In this document: positions 34,627 through 43,813 of the stretch, one piece after another
How the letters are laid out: each line of letters opens with the position of its first letter
How positions within the stretch are numbered: position 1 is the first letter of the stretch
Assembly (NCBI GenBank): GCA_016713325.1
Contig: JADJPJ010000002.1
Coordinates: 248,001 to 312,000, forward strand
Length of the DNA: 64,000 bases
Reading direction: 5' to 3'
Origin: Candidatus Flexifilum affinis
GTDB taxonomy: Bacteria; Chloroflexota; Anaerolineae; Aggregatilineales; Phototrophicaceae
Program-made: the position numbers and the translations under genes
The notes under the pieces: model-generated
The model's database searches: none
Seen by the model: the letters and a program-made list of their open reading frames with translations, nothing else
Told to the model about the DNA's origin: nothing

Positions 34627-35079
34627 ATGCGCTCAAAAGCTCTGATCGGCCTGACTTTCGTGATCTTTACGCTCGTATTTGCGGCTGCTGTTTTCGCCGA
34701 AGATGCCACTATTCCCGACGCAGCGCCGACGGTTGCGAACTGTACCGCGCTCAGCCCGGAAGATGCTGCGGACTATGTCGACCGCCTTGGCGGAACGCCG
34801 GGTAATTCCGGACTGCTCGCAGTCTACATCTGCAACGGTATTCGTACAACCGTTGTCGGCGACACGGAATCGCTGTTCGGCTATAGCTGCGCATCCGAAA
34901 TTGCCATCTACAAGGTCGAGAATACCGGCAAACAGGGACTGTGGAACGTCCCCGGCAAGATTTGCTCGGGTAACAGCCTGACCCTTCAGACAGGTGGTAC
35001 GGGACATTATATTATCTACGCGGCCGGCACTGTTTCTCTGCCTCCGACCATCAGCCCCATCGTCGTCGGCGGCGCGTAA
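34627..35079 (+). CDS. Small secreted protein, unknown function
   Basis: A 150-residue product with a clear signal peptide (cleavage likely after VFAAAVFA, about residue 24) and a mature part of about 125 residues. The mature part has four Cys and predicted β-strands. I recognise no family. It has its own promoter, a GGAGTG ribosome site and a strong terminator 33 bp downstream, so it is a single-gene unit, probably well expressed. The neighbouring gene on the other strand also encodes a secreted protein. Confidence 0.65.
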   Translation: MRSKALIGLTFVIFTLVFAAAVFAEDATIPDAAPTVANCTALSPEDAADYVDRLGGTPGNSGLLAVYICNGIRTTVVGDTESLFGYSCASEIAIYKVENTGKQGLWNVPGKICSGNSLTLQTGGTGHYIIYAAGTVSLPPTISPIVVGGA

Positions 35080-35112
35080 GCCATCGTCGCTTCTTCCGAT
35101 CGATCCTTCGAG

Positions 35113-35160
35113 CAGGGGGTGTGCCGGTTTGTTGCCGGCGCACCCCCTGATGTTTTCTTT
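35113..35160. terminator. Bidirectional intrinsic terminator
   Basis: A 15-bp stem (35113-35127 with 35135-35149, one G-U pair) is followed on the plus strand by TGATGTTTTCTTT. It sits between two convergent genes and can serve both. Confidence 0.75.
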
Positions 35161-35164
35161 GGGC

Positions 35165-36592
35165 TTAGCGCGTCTCCAGCTTCAGCAGGTCCACCACCAC
35201 GTTGACCGGGGAAATCCGCTCGATCACCTGGCTTCCGGTAGCATCGGCTGCGTACAGGGCGATCGGCGTTCCAGCCGACGTCAGCACGGCATCGTTTGAG
35301 CTGCTGGCGAAGAAGACCACGCGACCATCCGCCGTCCAGCGCACCGGGCTGGAGCGCAGCAGAGTCGCATCGATTCCATCGAAGATCGGATTATTCGCGC
35401 CGGACAGCGGCTCGATCATGAACAGCGAGACGACGCCGTTGCTGCGATTCTGCCCGATGATCGCGAGCAGCGGTTGGTCCTGTCGCCAGCCGAGAGCGGC
35501 GACCGTGTAGTTTTCCAGCCCTGCGATCGGATTCAGGGCTCCGCTTGTGGTATCGAACACGAACAGGGTAGCATCCTGCGCCGAGCCATCCGCCGCGATA
35601 CGGGAGATGACCACGTAACGGTCATCGTTAGACCATGTGACGATGTCGTGGTTCTGGCCTTCCTCGAGGACCGACGAAGCCTGACCGGTCTGGACGTTGA
35701 CCAGTTCCAATCCACGCCCAGAGGTCTGGGGACGGACCATGCTGATGAAACCACCCGCCGGACTCCAATCCCAGAGGATCGGCACGGTGACGGGGAAGTC
35801 GGGCGTGTAGAGCTGCGTGACGGCGCCCGTGTTGAGGTTGATGTCGTTCAGGATGGTGCCGGCCAGACTTTGCGTACCGCTCACGCCCATGACGAAGCGT
35901 GGCTCGGTGGGCGACCAGGACGGGGCGGTGGTGGAGAATCCGCTTAGCGGGAACTGGACCAGCTCCAGCGAGGGCAGACGAAGGACCGAAAGTCCGCCGG
36001 TTGCTTCATTGAAGGCCAGCACGAACCGCCCGTTCGAGTGAATGGTCACCGGTGTGCCGGGGTTGCGGAAGGTATGGCTGTTGATCGATGCACCTGAAGC
36101 CGGTTCAAAGCCTCGCAGCACGGGAACGCCAGACCCATTCAGCGCGACCACCCAGACAGCATCGCTGAACGCATCGACACTCAGCGGCGTGGTTTCGCTC
36201 AGCTCTACGCGCCGCAGCGATCCGTTGGCAATCGCGACGATCTCGAGGATCGTTGCTCCACTCGGTACCGTGGCGGTATAAGCGGCGAAGGTGGTGTCCG
36301 GCGTGACGCTGAACTGGCTGACGTTGGCGTCCTCAGCGCTGATTCGCTGCGCTTGCCGGCCCAGGCCCCCTACGTAGAGCGCAATATTGTCGGCAGGGTC
36401 GATTAGCCCGCTGCCATCGGTGTCGGAACGCCCCAGGAAAAAGACGATGCCGCCTACTCCCTGTCCGGCAATACTCTGCGCGGCGGCGACCTGCGTCTGT
36501 ACGGTGAGCGATACAGCGAGGAGCAGGGTCAGCAGCGTCAGCACCATTCCTCTCCGTAGAGCGTATTTTCGCGTCATGCTGCCAGCGATCAT
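35165..36592 (-). CDS. Secreted TolB/WD40-like beta-propeller protein
   Basis: This 475-residue protein has a signal peptide ending near VAAAQS, a Ca-binding/dockerin-like loop (DTDGSGLIDPADNI), then six or seven repeated blades with W-S/T-x-D signatures (APSWSPTEPRFVMG, VTWSNDDRYVVIS, PVRWTADGRVVFF). The fold is that of TolB-type propellers. Ligand unknown; it is probably lipid- or wall-associated outside the cell. The start at 36592 has AAAGGAGGA 4 bp upstream, the best ribosome site nearby. Convergent with the small secreted protein gene. Confidence 0.75.
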   Translation of the reverse strand: MIAGSMTRKYALRRGMVLTLLTLLLAVSLTVQTQVAAAQSIAGQGVGGIVFFLGRSDTDGSGLIDPADNIALYVGGLGRQAQRISAEDANVSQFSVTPDTTFAAYTATVPSGATILEIVAIANGSLRRVELSETTPLSVDAFSDAVWVVALNGSGVPVLRGFEPASGASINSHTFRNPGTPVTIHSNGRFVLAFNEATGGLSVLRLPSLELVQFPLSGFSTTAPSWSPTEPRFVMGVSGTQSLAGTILNDINLNTGAVTQLYTPDFPVTVPILWDWSPAGGFISMVRPQTSGRGLELVNVQTGQASSVLEEGQNHDIVTWSNDDRYVVISRIAADGSAQDATLFVFDTTSGALNPIAGLENYTVAALGWRQDQPLLAIIGQNRSNGVVSLFMIEPLSGANNPIFDGIDATLLRSSPVRWTADGRVVFFASSSNDAVLTSAGTPIALYAADATGSQVIERISPVNVVVDLLKLETR

Positions 36593-36937
36593 AGTTCCTC
36601 CTTTTCCAGACGATGGACTTCATTATGGTCTATTGTACTGTCACATCGTGAGGTGCGGATGGTCCGCCGATGGTCCATTGAAACGCGGCGCAAACTTGTC
36701 GGCCTCGGCGCCGGCACCTATGCGCGGCATATCACGGGAGACATTCAGGGGAGAGACGTGGATTAATTCTGGTTTGAAGGGTTCGATAATAACCATCTCT
36801 GGCGACCTTTTTGCGCCAGACACCCAACATATGGTAAACCATATGAGACAGTGTGCCTGTGCGTTCAGTCTTCCTCGTGACCATAGCGAGGCGTCAGCCT
36901 CGCTGACGCGGCCTGATGCAGAAGTGGAGTTTGTTCG
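36593..36937. other. Intergenic region with palindrome between divergent genes
   Basis: The 345-bp gap carries no credible gene. It holds a perfect palindrome at 36828-36845 and a hairpin GCGAGGC-GTCA-GCCTCGC near 36888-36905. Both precede the large VWA-FHA gene, so this is its likely control region. Confidence 0.5.
36828..36845. promoter_or_regulatory. Operator candidate upstream of the VWA-FHA gene
   Basis: CATATGGTAAACCATATG is a perfect inverted repeat with 8-bp arms and a 2-bp centre, about 90 bp before the start codon. An 18-bp symmetric site of this type is typical for a dimeric helix-turn-helix repressor; the regulator is not identified. Confidence 0.5.
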
Positions 36938-39900
36938 GTGCCTACTCAGAATCGGCTTGCGCGCAGTGTGAGAATGCTTGTCCTCAGCTTTCTCCTCCTT
37001 ACCGTTCCTGTGGTCCTCGCTCAGTCCGGCAGTTCGGCAATCGTCAATTACGTGAACCTGGTCGAAAATGGTTCTGCTCAGGCGTTGGAGGTCTACTTCA
37101 CCCTCTTCGACGCCGCCGGAGGCGTCATTTCTGATCGCCAGCCAACTGCCGCGTCCCTTGTCTTCGAGGATGGCAAGCGAGTAGATATCGATCCCAGTCG
37201 CATTCAGCGCCCCGGCAACCCTGTTTTCGTGGCGCTGGTGCTGGATGCCAGCGGCAGCATGCGAGATGCTGTGGATGAGATGAAGCAGGCTGCTAAGGAT
37301 GCAGTCAACAACGCGCCGCCGGAAGCGGCGTTTGCCGTCTACCAGTTCAACGAGCGTTCGGCGGAAGGAGCGCCAGTCCTGCGTGCCCTCCAGGGTTACA
37401 CCCTCGACGATGCGCTGATCCTGGACGCCATCGACCGCCTGGAAGTGCAGAATCGGGGCACCTGTCTGTACGATGCCACCGTCGAAGCCCTGACCAGCCT
37501 GCAATTTGTCCCGCCGATCTCACGCCGCGCAGTGATCCTGTTCACTGATGGCCGCGACGAACTGGTCTCCGGCGGTGAGCTCGACCCATGCAGTGAAAAT
37601 TCGCTTGAAGCGGTACTCACCGCCGCCACCGCCATCGGTCAGCGTACGCCGATTTACGCCATCGGGCTCCAGGGAAATTCGCCGGTCGCCCGCACCGAAC
37701 TGGAGAGCATCGCCGCGGCCAGCGGCGGCATCGCCCGCTTCGGCGCGATCGAAACCCTGCCCACGCTGTTCCAGGAGATTATGCGCGCGCTCAGCAGCCA
37801 GTTGGTGGTCGCCGCCGATGTCTGCCTGGAGAGCGGGCCGACGCGAGCCACGCTCAATCTTTCGTTGGAACGCGAACTCCTTGAACCTAAAGGCCTGATC
37901 GTGAACGTGGCCGGCAACTGTTTCCTGCCGACCGCCACGCCGACGGCCACGGCGACCGCAACGGCCACGGCGACCTTCACCCCGCTGCCTCTGGTGCTGC
38001 GTGCGGAGGCCTTCGACTTCCAGCTCGACCCCGAGACCGCATCCTTCATCGTCGAACGCAGCGGCGACGGCACAATCGCGGCTTATCGCGTGACGATCAC
38101 CGATGCTCAGGGGGGAAACCTGCTCCTCGAGCTGCCGCGCGTGAACTTTGATGCATCGCTCGGCGCACGCCAGGTGATCAGCTTCTCCACTTCCGACTTG
38201 CCAAACGCCGGTATCGATGTCGTCGTCAGCGCCGTGGACGAACTCGGCAACACCCTGGCGCGCTCCCAGCCCCTGCGCGCCACCATCAGCCGCCCAACGC
38301 CGACGCCGACGCCGACCTACACGGCGTCACCGACCCTGGCCCCGGTCGACATTCAGGTGGACGGTGTGCAGCAGCCCGATCTGAACAGTGACACGGTGCT
38401 GCTGAATCTGACTGTCGCGCAGCAGGATCGCATTACCGACTTCCAGATCAGCGTGATCGAGGACTCCAGCAATCGTCGGGTGGAAACGTTCTCGCCTCAG
38501 CTTGAAGAAACCGTGCAGTTGAGCTTCGAAGGGCTTCGGCCCAACATCGACTATCGGATTCGCATTGTCGCCCAGACGACCGAAGGCGGTACTGTCTCGC
38601 GCGAAGTGACCTTCTTCTTCGAGAAGCCGCCCACGCCGACGCCGACCTACACGCCGACACCGTCTCCGAGCACGACTCTCACGCCGACCCGTACCCCCAG
38701 CCCGGTGCCGACGACTCCCCCGGTGGTGGTCGAGGTGGTGGGGCTGGTCCCCGCCGACGATTGGTCGTCGATCGCGCTGCAACTGCGTGTCGAAGAGGTG
38801 GGACGCATCACCGATGACCTGGAGATTCGCATCATCGACTCCCAGGGGTTCGACGTCCGCACCCTGCGCCAACCGGTGAGCGAGCAGATCTTCGTCCCGA
38901 CTCAGGATCTGAACCCGGGTCAGGAATACCGAATCGTGGTGCGTGCATCGATCTTCGGTGAGCCGCCGGTCAACGCGGAGCGGACCTTCACGTTTGATCC
39001 GCCGCGCACCCCGACGTTTACGCCCTCCCATACGCCGACCAGCACCGCATCGCCGACGCCAACGGTCACCCCTGGGGTCGCGCTGAGCGCCCCGCGCCTC
39101 GACAATGACACCAGCAACCTGACGCTCGACCTGAATCTGTCGAACCAATCGATGATTCAGGAACTGCGTGTGCAAGTGATTGGCTCGGATGGGATCGTTC
39201 GCTTCTCGGAGAATCGCCGCCTCACGCCCGACAACCTGCTGCGCATCCCCTTTGCCAATCAGGTGGCCGGCGAATACACAATCGACGTCACGGCCCTGGA
39301 TTCGTCCGGAATAGCGCTCTCTCACACCTCGGTGACTATCAGCTACACGCCGCCACCGACGCCGGCCCCAACGAGCGCCCCGTCGCCTATCGAGCTCTTT
39401 GTCGAGCGCGTCGGGACGACGGCGCAGGAAAACCCGATCGTCCTGGCGCTGGTGGTGGTTGTCCTGCTGCTGCTCCTGCTGGTGTTCATCTGGGCAATTC
39501 GTCGTCTGACGGGCGGAGGGCGCCGCCGCCAAGATACACTGAAGGCGCCCCTGCTCGACGATCGTCCGACCGGAGCCTTTATCCAGCCCGGCGGCCCGAG
39601 CGATACTGCCGATCTGATGGACTCCTCGGGCCTTACCGAGAGCACCCGGCCGCGCGGGGACGATGGGACCAAGGTGGCGGAGTACGACATGGAGAAGACC
39701 AAGGTCGAGATGTTCTCTCATGTGAGTCCGCTCCCCGACGGTGTCAGCGCCCACCTGTACGTGCAGGAGAGCGAGGATCGCTCCATGAAGGGACGCGAAT
39801 TCCCTATCGCCACCCGTGAATTCAGGATTGGGCGCAAGGTCGGCGATCTCACGTTCCCACGGGACGAGTACATGTCGCGCGAGCATGCACAGATCATTTA

Positions 39901-40054
39901 CGAGAGTGGGGAGTTCTATCTGATAGATCTTGGCAGCGCCGGCGGTACCTACCTCGACAGCAAGAAGGTCGAGCCCAACGTCCGTACGCGGTTGTCGAAC
40001 AACAAAGTCATCACCCTGGGATCCCGGACCAAGATTCAGTTCATTCGCGATTGA
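36938..40054 (+). CDS. Secreted/anchored VWA-domain protein with C-terminal cytosolic FHA domain
   Basis: This 1038-residue protein starts at GTG 36938 (ATG 36974 also possible) with a signal anchor. A von Willebrand A domain with MIDAS motif DASGS at 103-107 follows, then three or four β-sandwich repeats joined by Thr-Pro linkers. A membrane helix (about 828-850) and a basic cytosolic segment lead to a C-terminal FHA domain (FRIGRKVGDLTF...MSREHAQI...GSAGGTYLD). The FHA domain binds phosphothreonine. The protein could thus sense an outside ligand and recruit a phosphorylated partner inside. It is the first gene of the T7-like locus, 90 bp before the PP2C gene. Confidence 0.82.
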   Translation: MPTQNRLARSVRMLVLSFLLLTVPVVLAQSGSSAIVNYVNLVENGSAQALEVYFTLFDAAGGVISDRQPTAASLVFEDGKRVDIDPSRIQRPGNPVFVALVLDASGSMRDAVDEMKQAAKDAVNNAPPEAAFAVYQFNERSAEGAPVLRALQGYTLDDALILDAIDRLEVQNRGTCLYDATVEALTSLQFVPPISRRAVILFTDGRDELVSGGELDPCSENSLEAVLTAATAIGQRTPIYAIGLQGNSPVARTELESIAAASGGIARFGAIETLPTLFQEIMRALSSQLVVAADVCLESGPTRATLNLSLERELLEPKGLIVNVAGNCFLPTATPTATATATATATFTPLPLVLRAEAFDFQLDPETASFIVERSGDGTIAAYRVTITDAQGGNLLLELPRVNFDASLGARQVISFSTSDLPNAGIDVVVSAVDELGNTLARSQPLRATISRPTPTPTPTYTASPTLAPVDIQVDGVQQPDLNSDTVLLNLTVAQQDRITDFQISVIEDSSNRRVETFSPQLEETVQLSFEGLRPNIDYRIRIVAQTTEGGTVSREVTFFFEKPPTPTPTYTPTPSPSTTLTPTRTPSPVPTTPPVVVEVVGLVPADDWSSIALQLRVEEVGRITDDLEIRIIDSQGFDVRTLRQPVSEQIFVPTQDLNPGQEYRIVVRASIFGEPPVNAERTFTFDPPRTPTFTPSHTPTSTASPTPTVTPGVALSAPRLDNDTSNLTLDLNLSNQSMIQELRVQVIGSDGIVRFSENRRLTPDNLLRIPFANQVAGEYTIDVTALDSSGIALSHTSVTISYTPPPTPAPTSAPSPIELFVERVGTTAQENPIVLALVVVVLLLLLLVFIWAIRRLTGGGRRRQDTLKAPLLDDRPTGAFIQPGGPSDTADLMDSSGLTESTRPRGDDGTKVAEYDMEKTKVEMFSHVSPLPDGVSAHLYVQESEDRSMKGREFPIATREFRIGRKVGDLTFPRDEYMSREHAQIIYESGEFYLIDLGSAGGTYLDSKKVEPNVRTRLSNNKVITLGSRTKIQFIRD

Positions 40055-40144
40055 CCGGGGCTACAGGCCCTGGCGTGAGAGGAGGCATCACGCCTCCTCT
40101 TCTCTGGCAGGTCAATTGGCGCGGCGCAAGACGACGAGGCAATT

Positions 40145-41992
40145 ATGGTTGAGCAGCGCATCATTCTGGACGTTGCAGGCAAGACTGACCAGGGCATGGT
40201 CCGGAAGAACAACGAAGACTCCTTCGGCGTCTTTTCGCCTCGCGCGAACAGTGCGGACGCCCAGTATGGCATGCTCTACGTCGTGGCGGACGGTGTGGGC
40301 AGTCTGGGAAGTGGCGACCTGGCGAGCCGCACCGTGGTGGAAACGCTCAGCCGTCAATACTACGAACCCAACAATACCGAAACCGATATTGAGGAGCGAA
40401 TCGACGGCGCGGTGCGGGTCGCCAATGTGGCTGTTGGCCGGCGCGCTGTGGAAGTGAAGAGCAGCGGCGTCGGTTCGACGGTGGTCGGCCTGGCCTTCTT
40501 CCCGGAACTTCGCCTGGCCTATGCCTTCAACGTCGGTGACAGCCGGGCCTTCTACAAGAAGGCGAATATGCCTGCTCAGCAGGTCACGCTCGACGACGTG
40601 CGTAACTCCGAAACCAGCGGCGATGAGGCCCTCACGCAGTATATGGGCCAGAGTCGCGAACTGACCCCGCACATCCGGCCCATCGGCGACATTCAGATAG
40701 GCGACGCCTTCGTCATCTGCTCCGACGGCCTGTGGAAGCTCATGCCGGTCGAGGAGATCTTCCAGACGGTCGCCAGAATGCCGACTTCCGCAGACGCTGC
40801 GGAAGCGCTGGTCGCCGCGGCCCTCGACAGAGGCGCGCCGGACAATGTCACCGCCCTCGTCGTGCGCGTCACCGCGCCGGCGTCGGCACCGCGCCCGCAG
40901 CGCCGAATTCGCCCGCTCGTCATCATCGGCGTATCAGCGCTGCTCATTGCGCTGGTCGCCGTGGTCGGTTTCCTGCTCGTCACGCAAAACTCCGGCGCGC
41001 CGGCAACCATGACCCCGACTGTCGAGTTCACGGCTGCGGCGGCAATTGTGGAGCTGTCAACGCCTTCGACTGAGACACAAGCGGCCGTTGCGATCGTGAC
41101 GACGCCGACGCCGACGTCAACGCTGACCCATACGCCAACGCTGACTCATACGCCGATGCCGACCGAGACGCCGTCGTTGACGCCATCTTCGACCGTCACC
41201 GCCAGCCCAGTTCCATCAGACACCCCGTCAGTGACACCGACACACTCGGCGACGCCATCCCCGACCAATACTCCCTCGCCGACGATCACCGCTTCCACAA
41301 CCAACACGCCAAGCTATACCGAGACCCTGGGTGTCCAGCGTGCCAACCAGGCGACCGCTAGCGCGCAGACGCAGCAGGCTGTAGCGCTCGCCGTGGACGC
41401 TGCGTCTACCGCATCCGCGGCGACGGCGACCGGGTCTGCACGCCTGCTTGCGACGGCCAATGCTATGGTGACGATGACCGCTCAGTTCGAACAGGCGGCG
41501 ATGGCGACCGCCGCGCAGGTCACGGCCGCTGCCCAGGCGGAGGTGAATCGCGCGGCGACGCGCAGTGCTCAGCAGACGGCGACTCGTGAGTCGCTGGTGG
41601 CGCTGGCCACCCAGGACGCTGCTCCGACGGCTTCCGCCATCGCTTTGGCGACCGAGCAGGTTGCCCAGACCGCCACCGCAGTGGTCAGCATCCAGACACA
41701 GCAGGCGCTGTTCATCACCCGCACGGCGGCGGCGCTGGAAGCTACGGTGGCGGCAATAAATGCGGCTCAGGAGACGCACGTGGTCGCTCAGCAGACCCTC
41801 AACGCCCAGTTGACGCTGAGCGCGCCGGCCGCCACGCCGACACCCTCCCCGACGGCGACCGCGACGTCTTCGCCGACTGCAACCCTGACGCCTTCCCCGA
41901 CGGATAATCCTTCTGGGAATTCCGCCTCTGGTCAGGCGACGTTCACGCCGACAACGCCGGTCAAGCCGGCGCCTGGCGACATCTACCTCTGA
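40145..41992 (+). CDS. PP2C-type Ser/Thr phosphatase with membrane helix and extracellular Thr/Ala-rich stalk
   Basis: The N-terminal ~245 residues form a PP2C phosphatase. The metal-binding motifs are RKNNEDSFG, VADGVGSLGSGDLAS, NVGDSRAF, CSDGLW and DNVTALVV. A membrane helix (LVIIGVSALLIALVAVVGFLLV) and an extracellular linker of Thr-Pro repeats follow, then about 170 residues rich in Ala/Thr/Gln. The frame stops at 41990-41992 while the natural continuation (TSETPTEPVTPSV..., SH3b-like) is in another frame until 42620. It probably reverses the neighbouring kinase encoded at 53200. The frame break is near 41970-41980. Confidence 0.85.
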   Translation: MVEQRIILDVAGKTDQGMVRKNNEDSFGVFSPRANSADAQYGMLYVVADGVGSLGSGDLASRTVVETLSRQYYEPNNTETDIEERIDGAVRVANVAVGRRAVEVKSSGVGSTVVGLAFFPELRLAYAFNVGDSRAFYKKANMPAQQVTLDDVRNSETSGDEALTQYMGQSRELTPHIRPIGDIQIGDAFVICSDGLWKLMPVEEIFQTVARMPTSADAAEALVAAALDRGAPDNVTALVVRVTAPASAPRPQRRIRPLVIIGVSALLIALVAVVGFLLVTQNSGAPATMTPTVEFTAAAAIVELSTPSTETQAAVAIVTTPTPTSTLTHTPTLTHTPMPTETPSLTPSSTVTASPVPSDTPSVTPTHSATPSPTNTPSPTITASTTNTPSYTETLGVQRANQATASAQTQQAVALAVDAASTASAATATGSARLLATANAMVTMTAQFEQAAMATAAQVTAAAQAEVNRAATRSAQQTATRESLVALATQDAAPTASAIALATEQVAQTATAVVSIQTQQALFITRTAAALEATVAAINAAQETHVVAQQTLNAQLTLSAPAATPTPSPTATATSSPTATLTPSPTDNPSGNSASGQATFTPTTPVKPAPGDIYL

Positions 41993-42620
41993 GACGCCGA
42001 CAGAGCCGGTCACGCCTTCGGTCACGGTTCTCGACGCCACGCCGACCGCCATCTCTCAGGAAGCGATCTACGGCTTTGCTAAAGATGGTGGCGTGATTGT
42101 GAACACGACCGTCAATGGGCAGGTGATTGGCGATCTCGGGGCGATGTCAACCTTTGTCGTTTCGGCGGGGACGCGTCTGAGGATTACCAGCCAATTTGGG
42201 CAGCGCTTCCCGGATTACCCGGATGAGATCTTCCTCGAAGCTCAGATCCTGGATGAATCGCTGCGCCCGGTTTCTCAGATACTCTATGTTCCGCGTATGG
42301 CTCTCGATGATGCGACACCGATTGACCCGTACCTGGAATTCATCGCTTCGGCACTTCTGCGCAGCACGACACAGATCGAACCAGCCAACGTGATCATCGG
42401 CATTGATGTCGGAAGTATCCTGACGATCTGCGCCCGCACAGGGCCTACCCGTGTATGGTATCGCGTTGAGCTCGATGGCCGAGAGGGATGGGTGGCTCAG
42501 GACAGTGCGACCACACGAGCGCGCAATATCGATCTCCTGCCGATGATCTCGCTGGAGTCGGCAGTCAATCGTGACTACTGTGTCTCCGAAGACGATATCC
42601 AGACTCCGCAGCCCGGATAG
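41976..42620 (+). CDS. C-terminal SH3b-like ectodomain of the PP2C protein (frame-disrupted)
   Basis: This frame continues the Thr-Pro linker (SETPTEPVTPSV) and then encodes about 180 residues of two β-domains. The last has the SH3b-like pattern ICARTGPTRVWYRVELDGREGWVAQ. It has no plausible start of its own before 42093. It most likely belongs to the phosphatase as its extracellular sensor, cut off by a one-base change at a GG near 41975. An independent short protein from 42093 is a weaker alternative. Confidence 0.55.
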   Translation, partial: ATSTSETPTEPVTPSVTVLDATPTAISQEAIYGFAKDGGVIVNTTVNGQVIGDLGAMSTFVVSAGTRLRITSQFGQRFPDYPDEIFLEAQILDESLRPVSQILYVPRMALDDATPIDPYLEFIASALLRSTTQIEPANVIIGIDVGSILTICARTGPTRVWYRVELDGREGWVAQDSATTRARNIDLLPMISLESAVNRDYCVSEDDIQTPQPG

Positions 42621-42628
42621 GGAGGTTG

Positions 42629-43789
42629 ATGATCGTGACCAGCCCACTCGTTCAGGTACAGTACGCTGAACTTCAGAAGGTCTCCGCTTCGTTTCGCCAC
42701 CAGCAGCAGGAGATGAACCGGCTGCTCCGCCGCATCGAAGACCAGACCGAAGTGCTTCGCTGTGACAACTGGATCGGCGACAATGCCGACCGCTTCTACG
42801 AGGTCATTGAGGGCGAGCTGATGCCCGGCATGACACGCTTGGGCCAGGCGCTGGCGCAGGCGAGCGAGGCGATGACAGTGCTCATCGCCATCTTCGTCGC
42901 GGCGGAAGAAGAAGCGTCCGGCATCTTCAACGGCGAAGGCGCGCCGGGCGGTTCTTCTGGCGGGGGCGCCGGTGGGGGTGGTGTGCCGGGTGGCGGCGCC
43001 AGCGGCGCAACGCCGGGGACATGGACCTGGGGCCAGTCCTTCACGCGTGAACGGCTCTTCAAGTTCGGCGGCGACGTGCTCACCCTGGCCGAGCCGATCG
43101 CCGTCGCGCTGGGCCTCATTCCCGAACCTTTTGTCAGCAAAGCCGGCGGTCTGGCCGTCGGACTCACCCTGCTCTTCGGAGGCGCCGCGCTCAAGTACGG
43201 CGAGAAGTACGACGAGGAACCGGATCTGATTCGTGGCGGCTCGATCGCACTGACCGACTCGCTGCTAGGCGTGGCCATCGGTCTGACCGGAGTGGGCGAG
43301 ATCGTTCAGATCGCCGCGGCTGCCGATCAGGTCAACATGGCGATGGAGACGGCGCAGACCCACATCCAGGCCGAATTCATGCCCAATCTGTCGCCGGATA
43401 TGCGCCAGGATATGCACGAGATGGCCGACCGCTACTACGAGACCGCCGCGGCCACCGACATCACTAATCTGCGCTACGAGGCCGCGCGGCTGTACTATGA
43501 CACGCAGCACGATTGGAGCGCTCTCCCGCAGGACATCGGTCGCGCTTTCCAGACTGTCGGAGAGTTTGGCGTTGGCCTGGTCTACCGGCCCGACCACGAG
43601 CTCGACAATGCCGTCGCCCAATCGATGGGCTGGCTGGCCAGCGCGGCCAACACGACCGGCATCCTCCCGCCCGACATGAGCCATGCCGTGACGGAATTTG
43701 CCGAAGAGACGACGGAATTCTTCAATGAAAACGACCTGGTCGAACTGCCCTTCCGAGCGGCGGGCCGCGTCGTTGAATGGCTGTTCTGA
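42629..43789 (+). CDS. WXG100-headed putative type VII substrate with hydrophobic C-terminal domain
   Basis: In this 386-residue protein the N-terminal ~100 residues form a WXG100-like helical hairpin. The turn reads NWIGDNADRFY, and the whole segment is closely similar to the small protein encoded at 44820. A Gly-rich hinge (about 108-128) follows, then a C-terminal region of about 250 residues with several hydrophobic helices and a helical end. This layout matches secreted LXG/PPE-like T7 substrates in which the head targets the protein to EssC. The toxic or structural nature of the tail is not known. Start ATG 42629 (GTG 42635 possible). The next gene may be its chaperone. Confidence 0.65.
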   Translation: MIVTSPLVQVQYAELQKVSASFRHQQQEMNRLLRRIEDQTEVLRCDNWIGDNADRFYEVIEGELMPGMTRLGQALAQASEAMTVLIAIFVAAEEEASGIFNGEGAPGGSSGGGAGGGGVPGGGASGATPGTWTWGQSFTRERLFKFGGDVLTLAEPIAVALGLIPEPFVSKAGGLAVGLTLLFGGAALKYGEKYDEEPDLIRGGSIALTDSLLGVAIGLTGVGEIVQIAAAADQVNMAMETAQTHIQAEFMPNLSPDMRQDMHEMADRYYETAAATDITNLRYEAARLYYDTQHDWSALPQDIGRAFQTVGEFGVGLVYRPDHELDNAVAQSMGWLASAANTTGILPPDMSHAVTEFAEETTEFFNENDLVELPFRAAGRVVEWLF

Positions 43790-43813
43790 ACCACCGCCGA
43801 AGACAGGGGTTGA

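Noticed and set aside
38327..39886. Minus-strand frame of about 520 codons opposite the VWA-FHA gene
   Set aside because: Arg/His/Gly-rich composition and complete overlap with a gene having clear FHA and VWA domains.
41040..41990. Periodic DNA (ACGCCGAC-type units) considered as a CRISPR array or tandem repeat locus
   Set aside because: The period is 6-9 bases, in frame, and encodes Thr-Pro and Ala/Thr linkers. There are no unique spacers. The same holds for the repeats near 9260-9430, 37930-38700 and 54700-55000.
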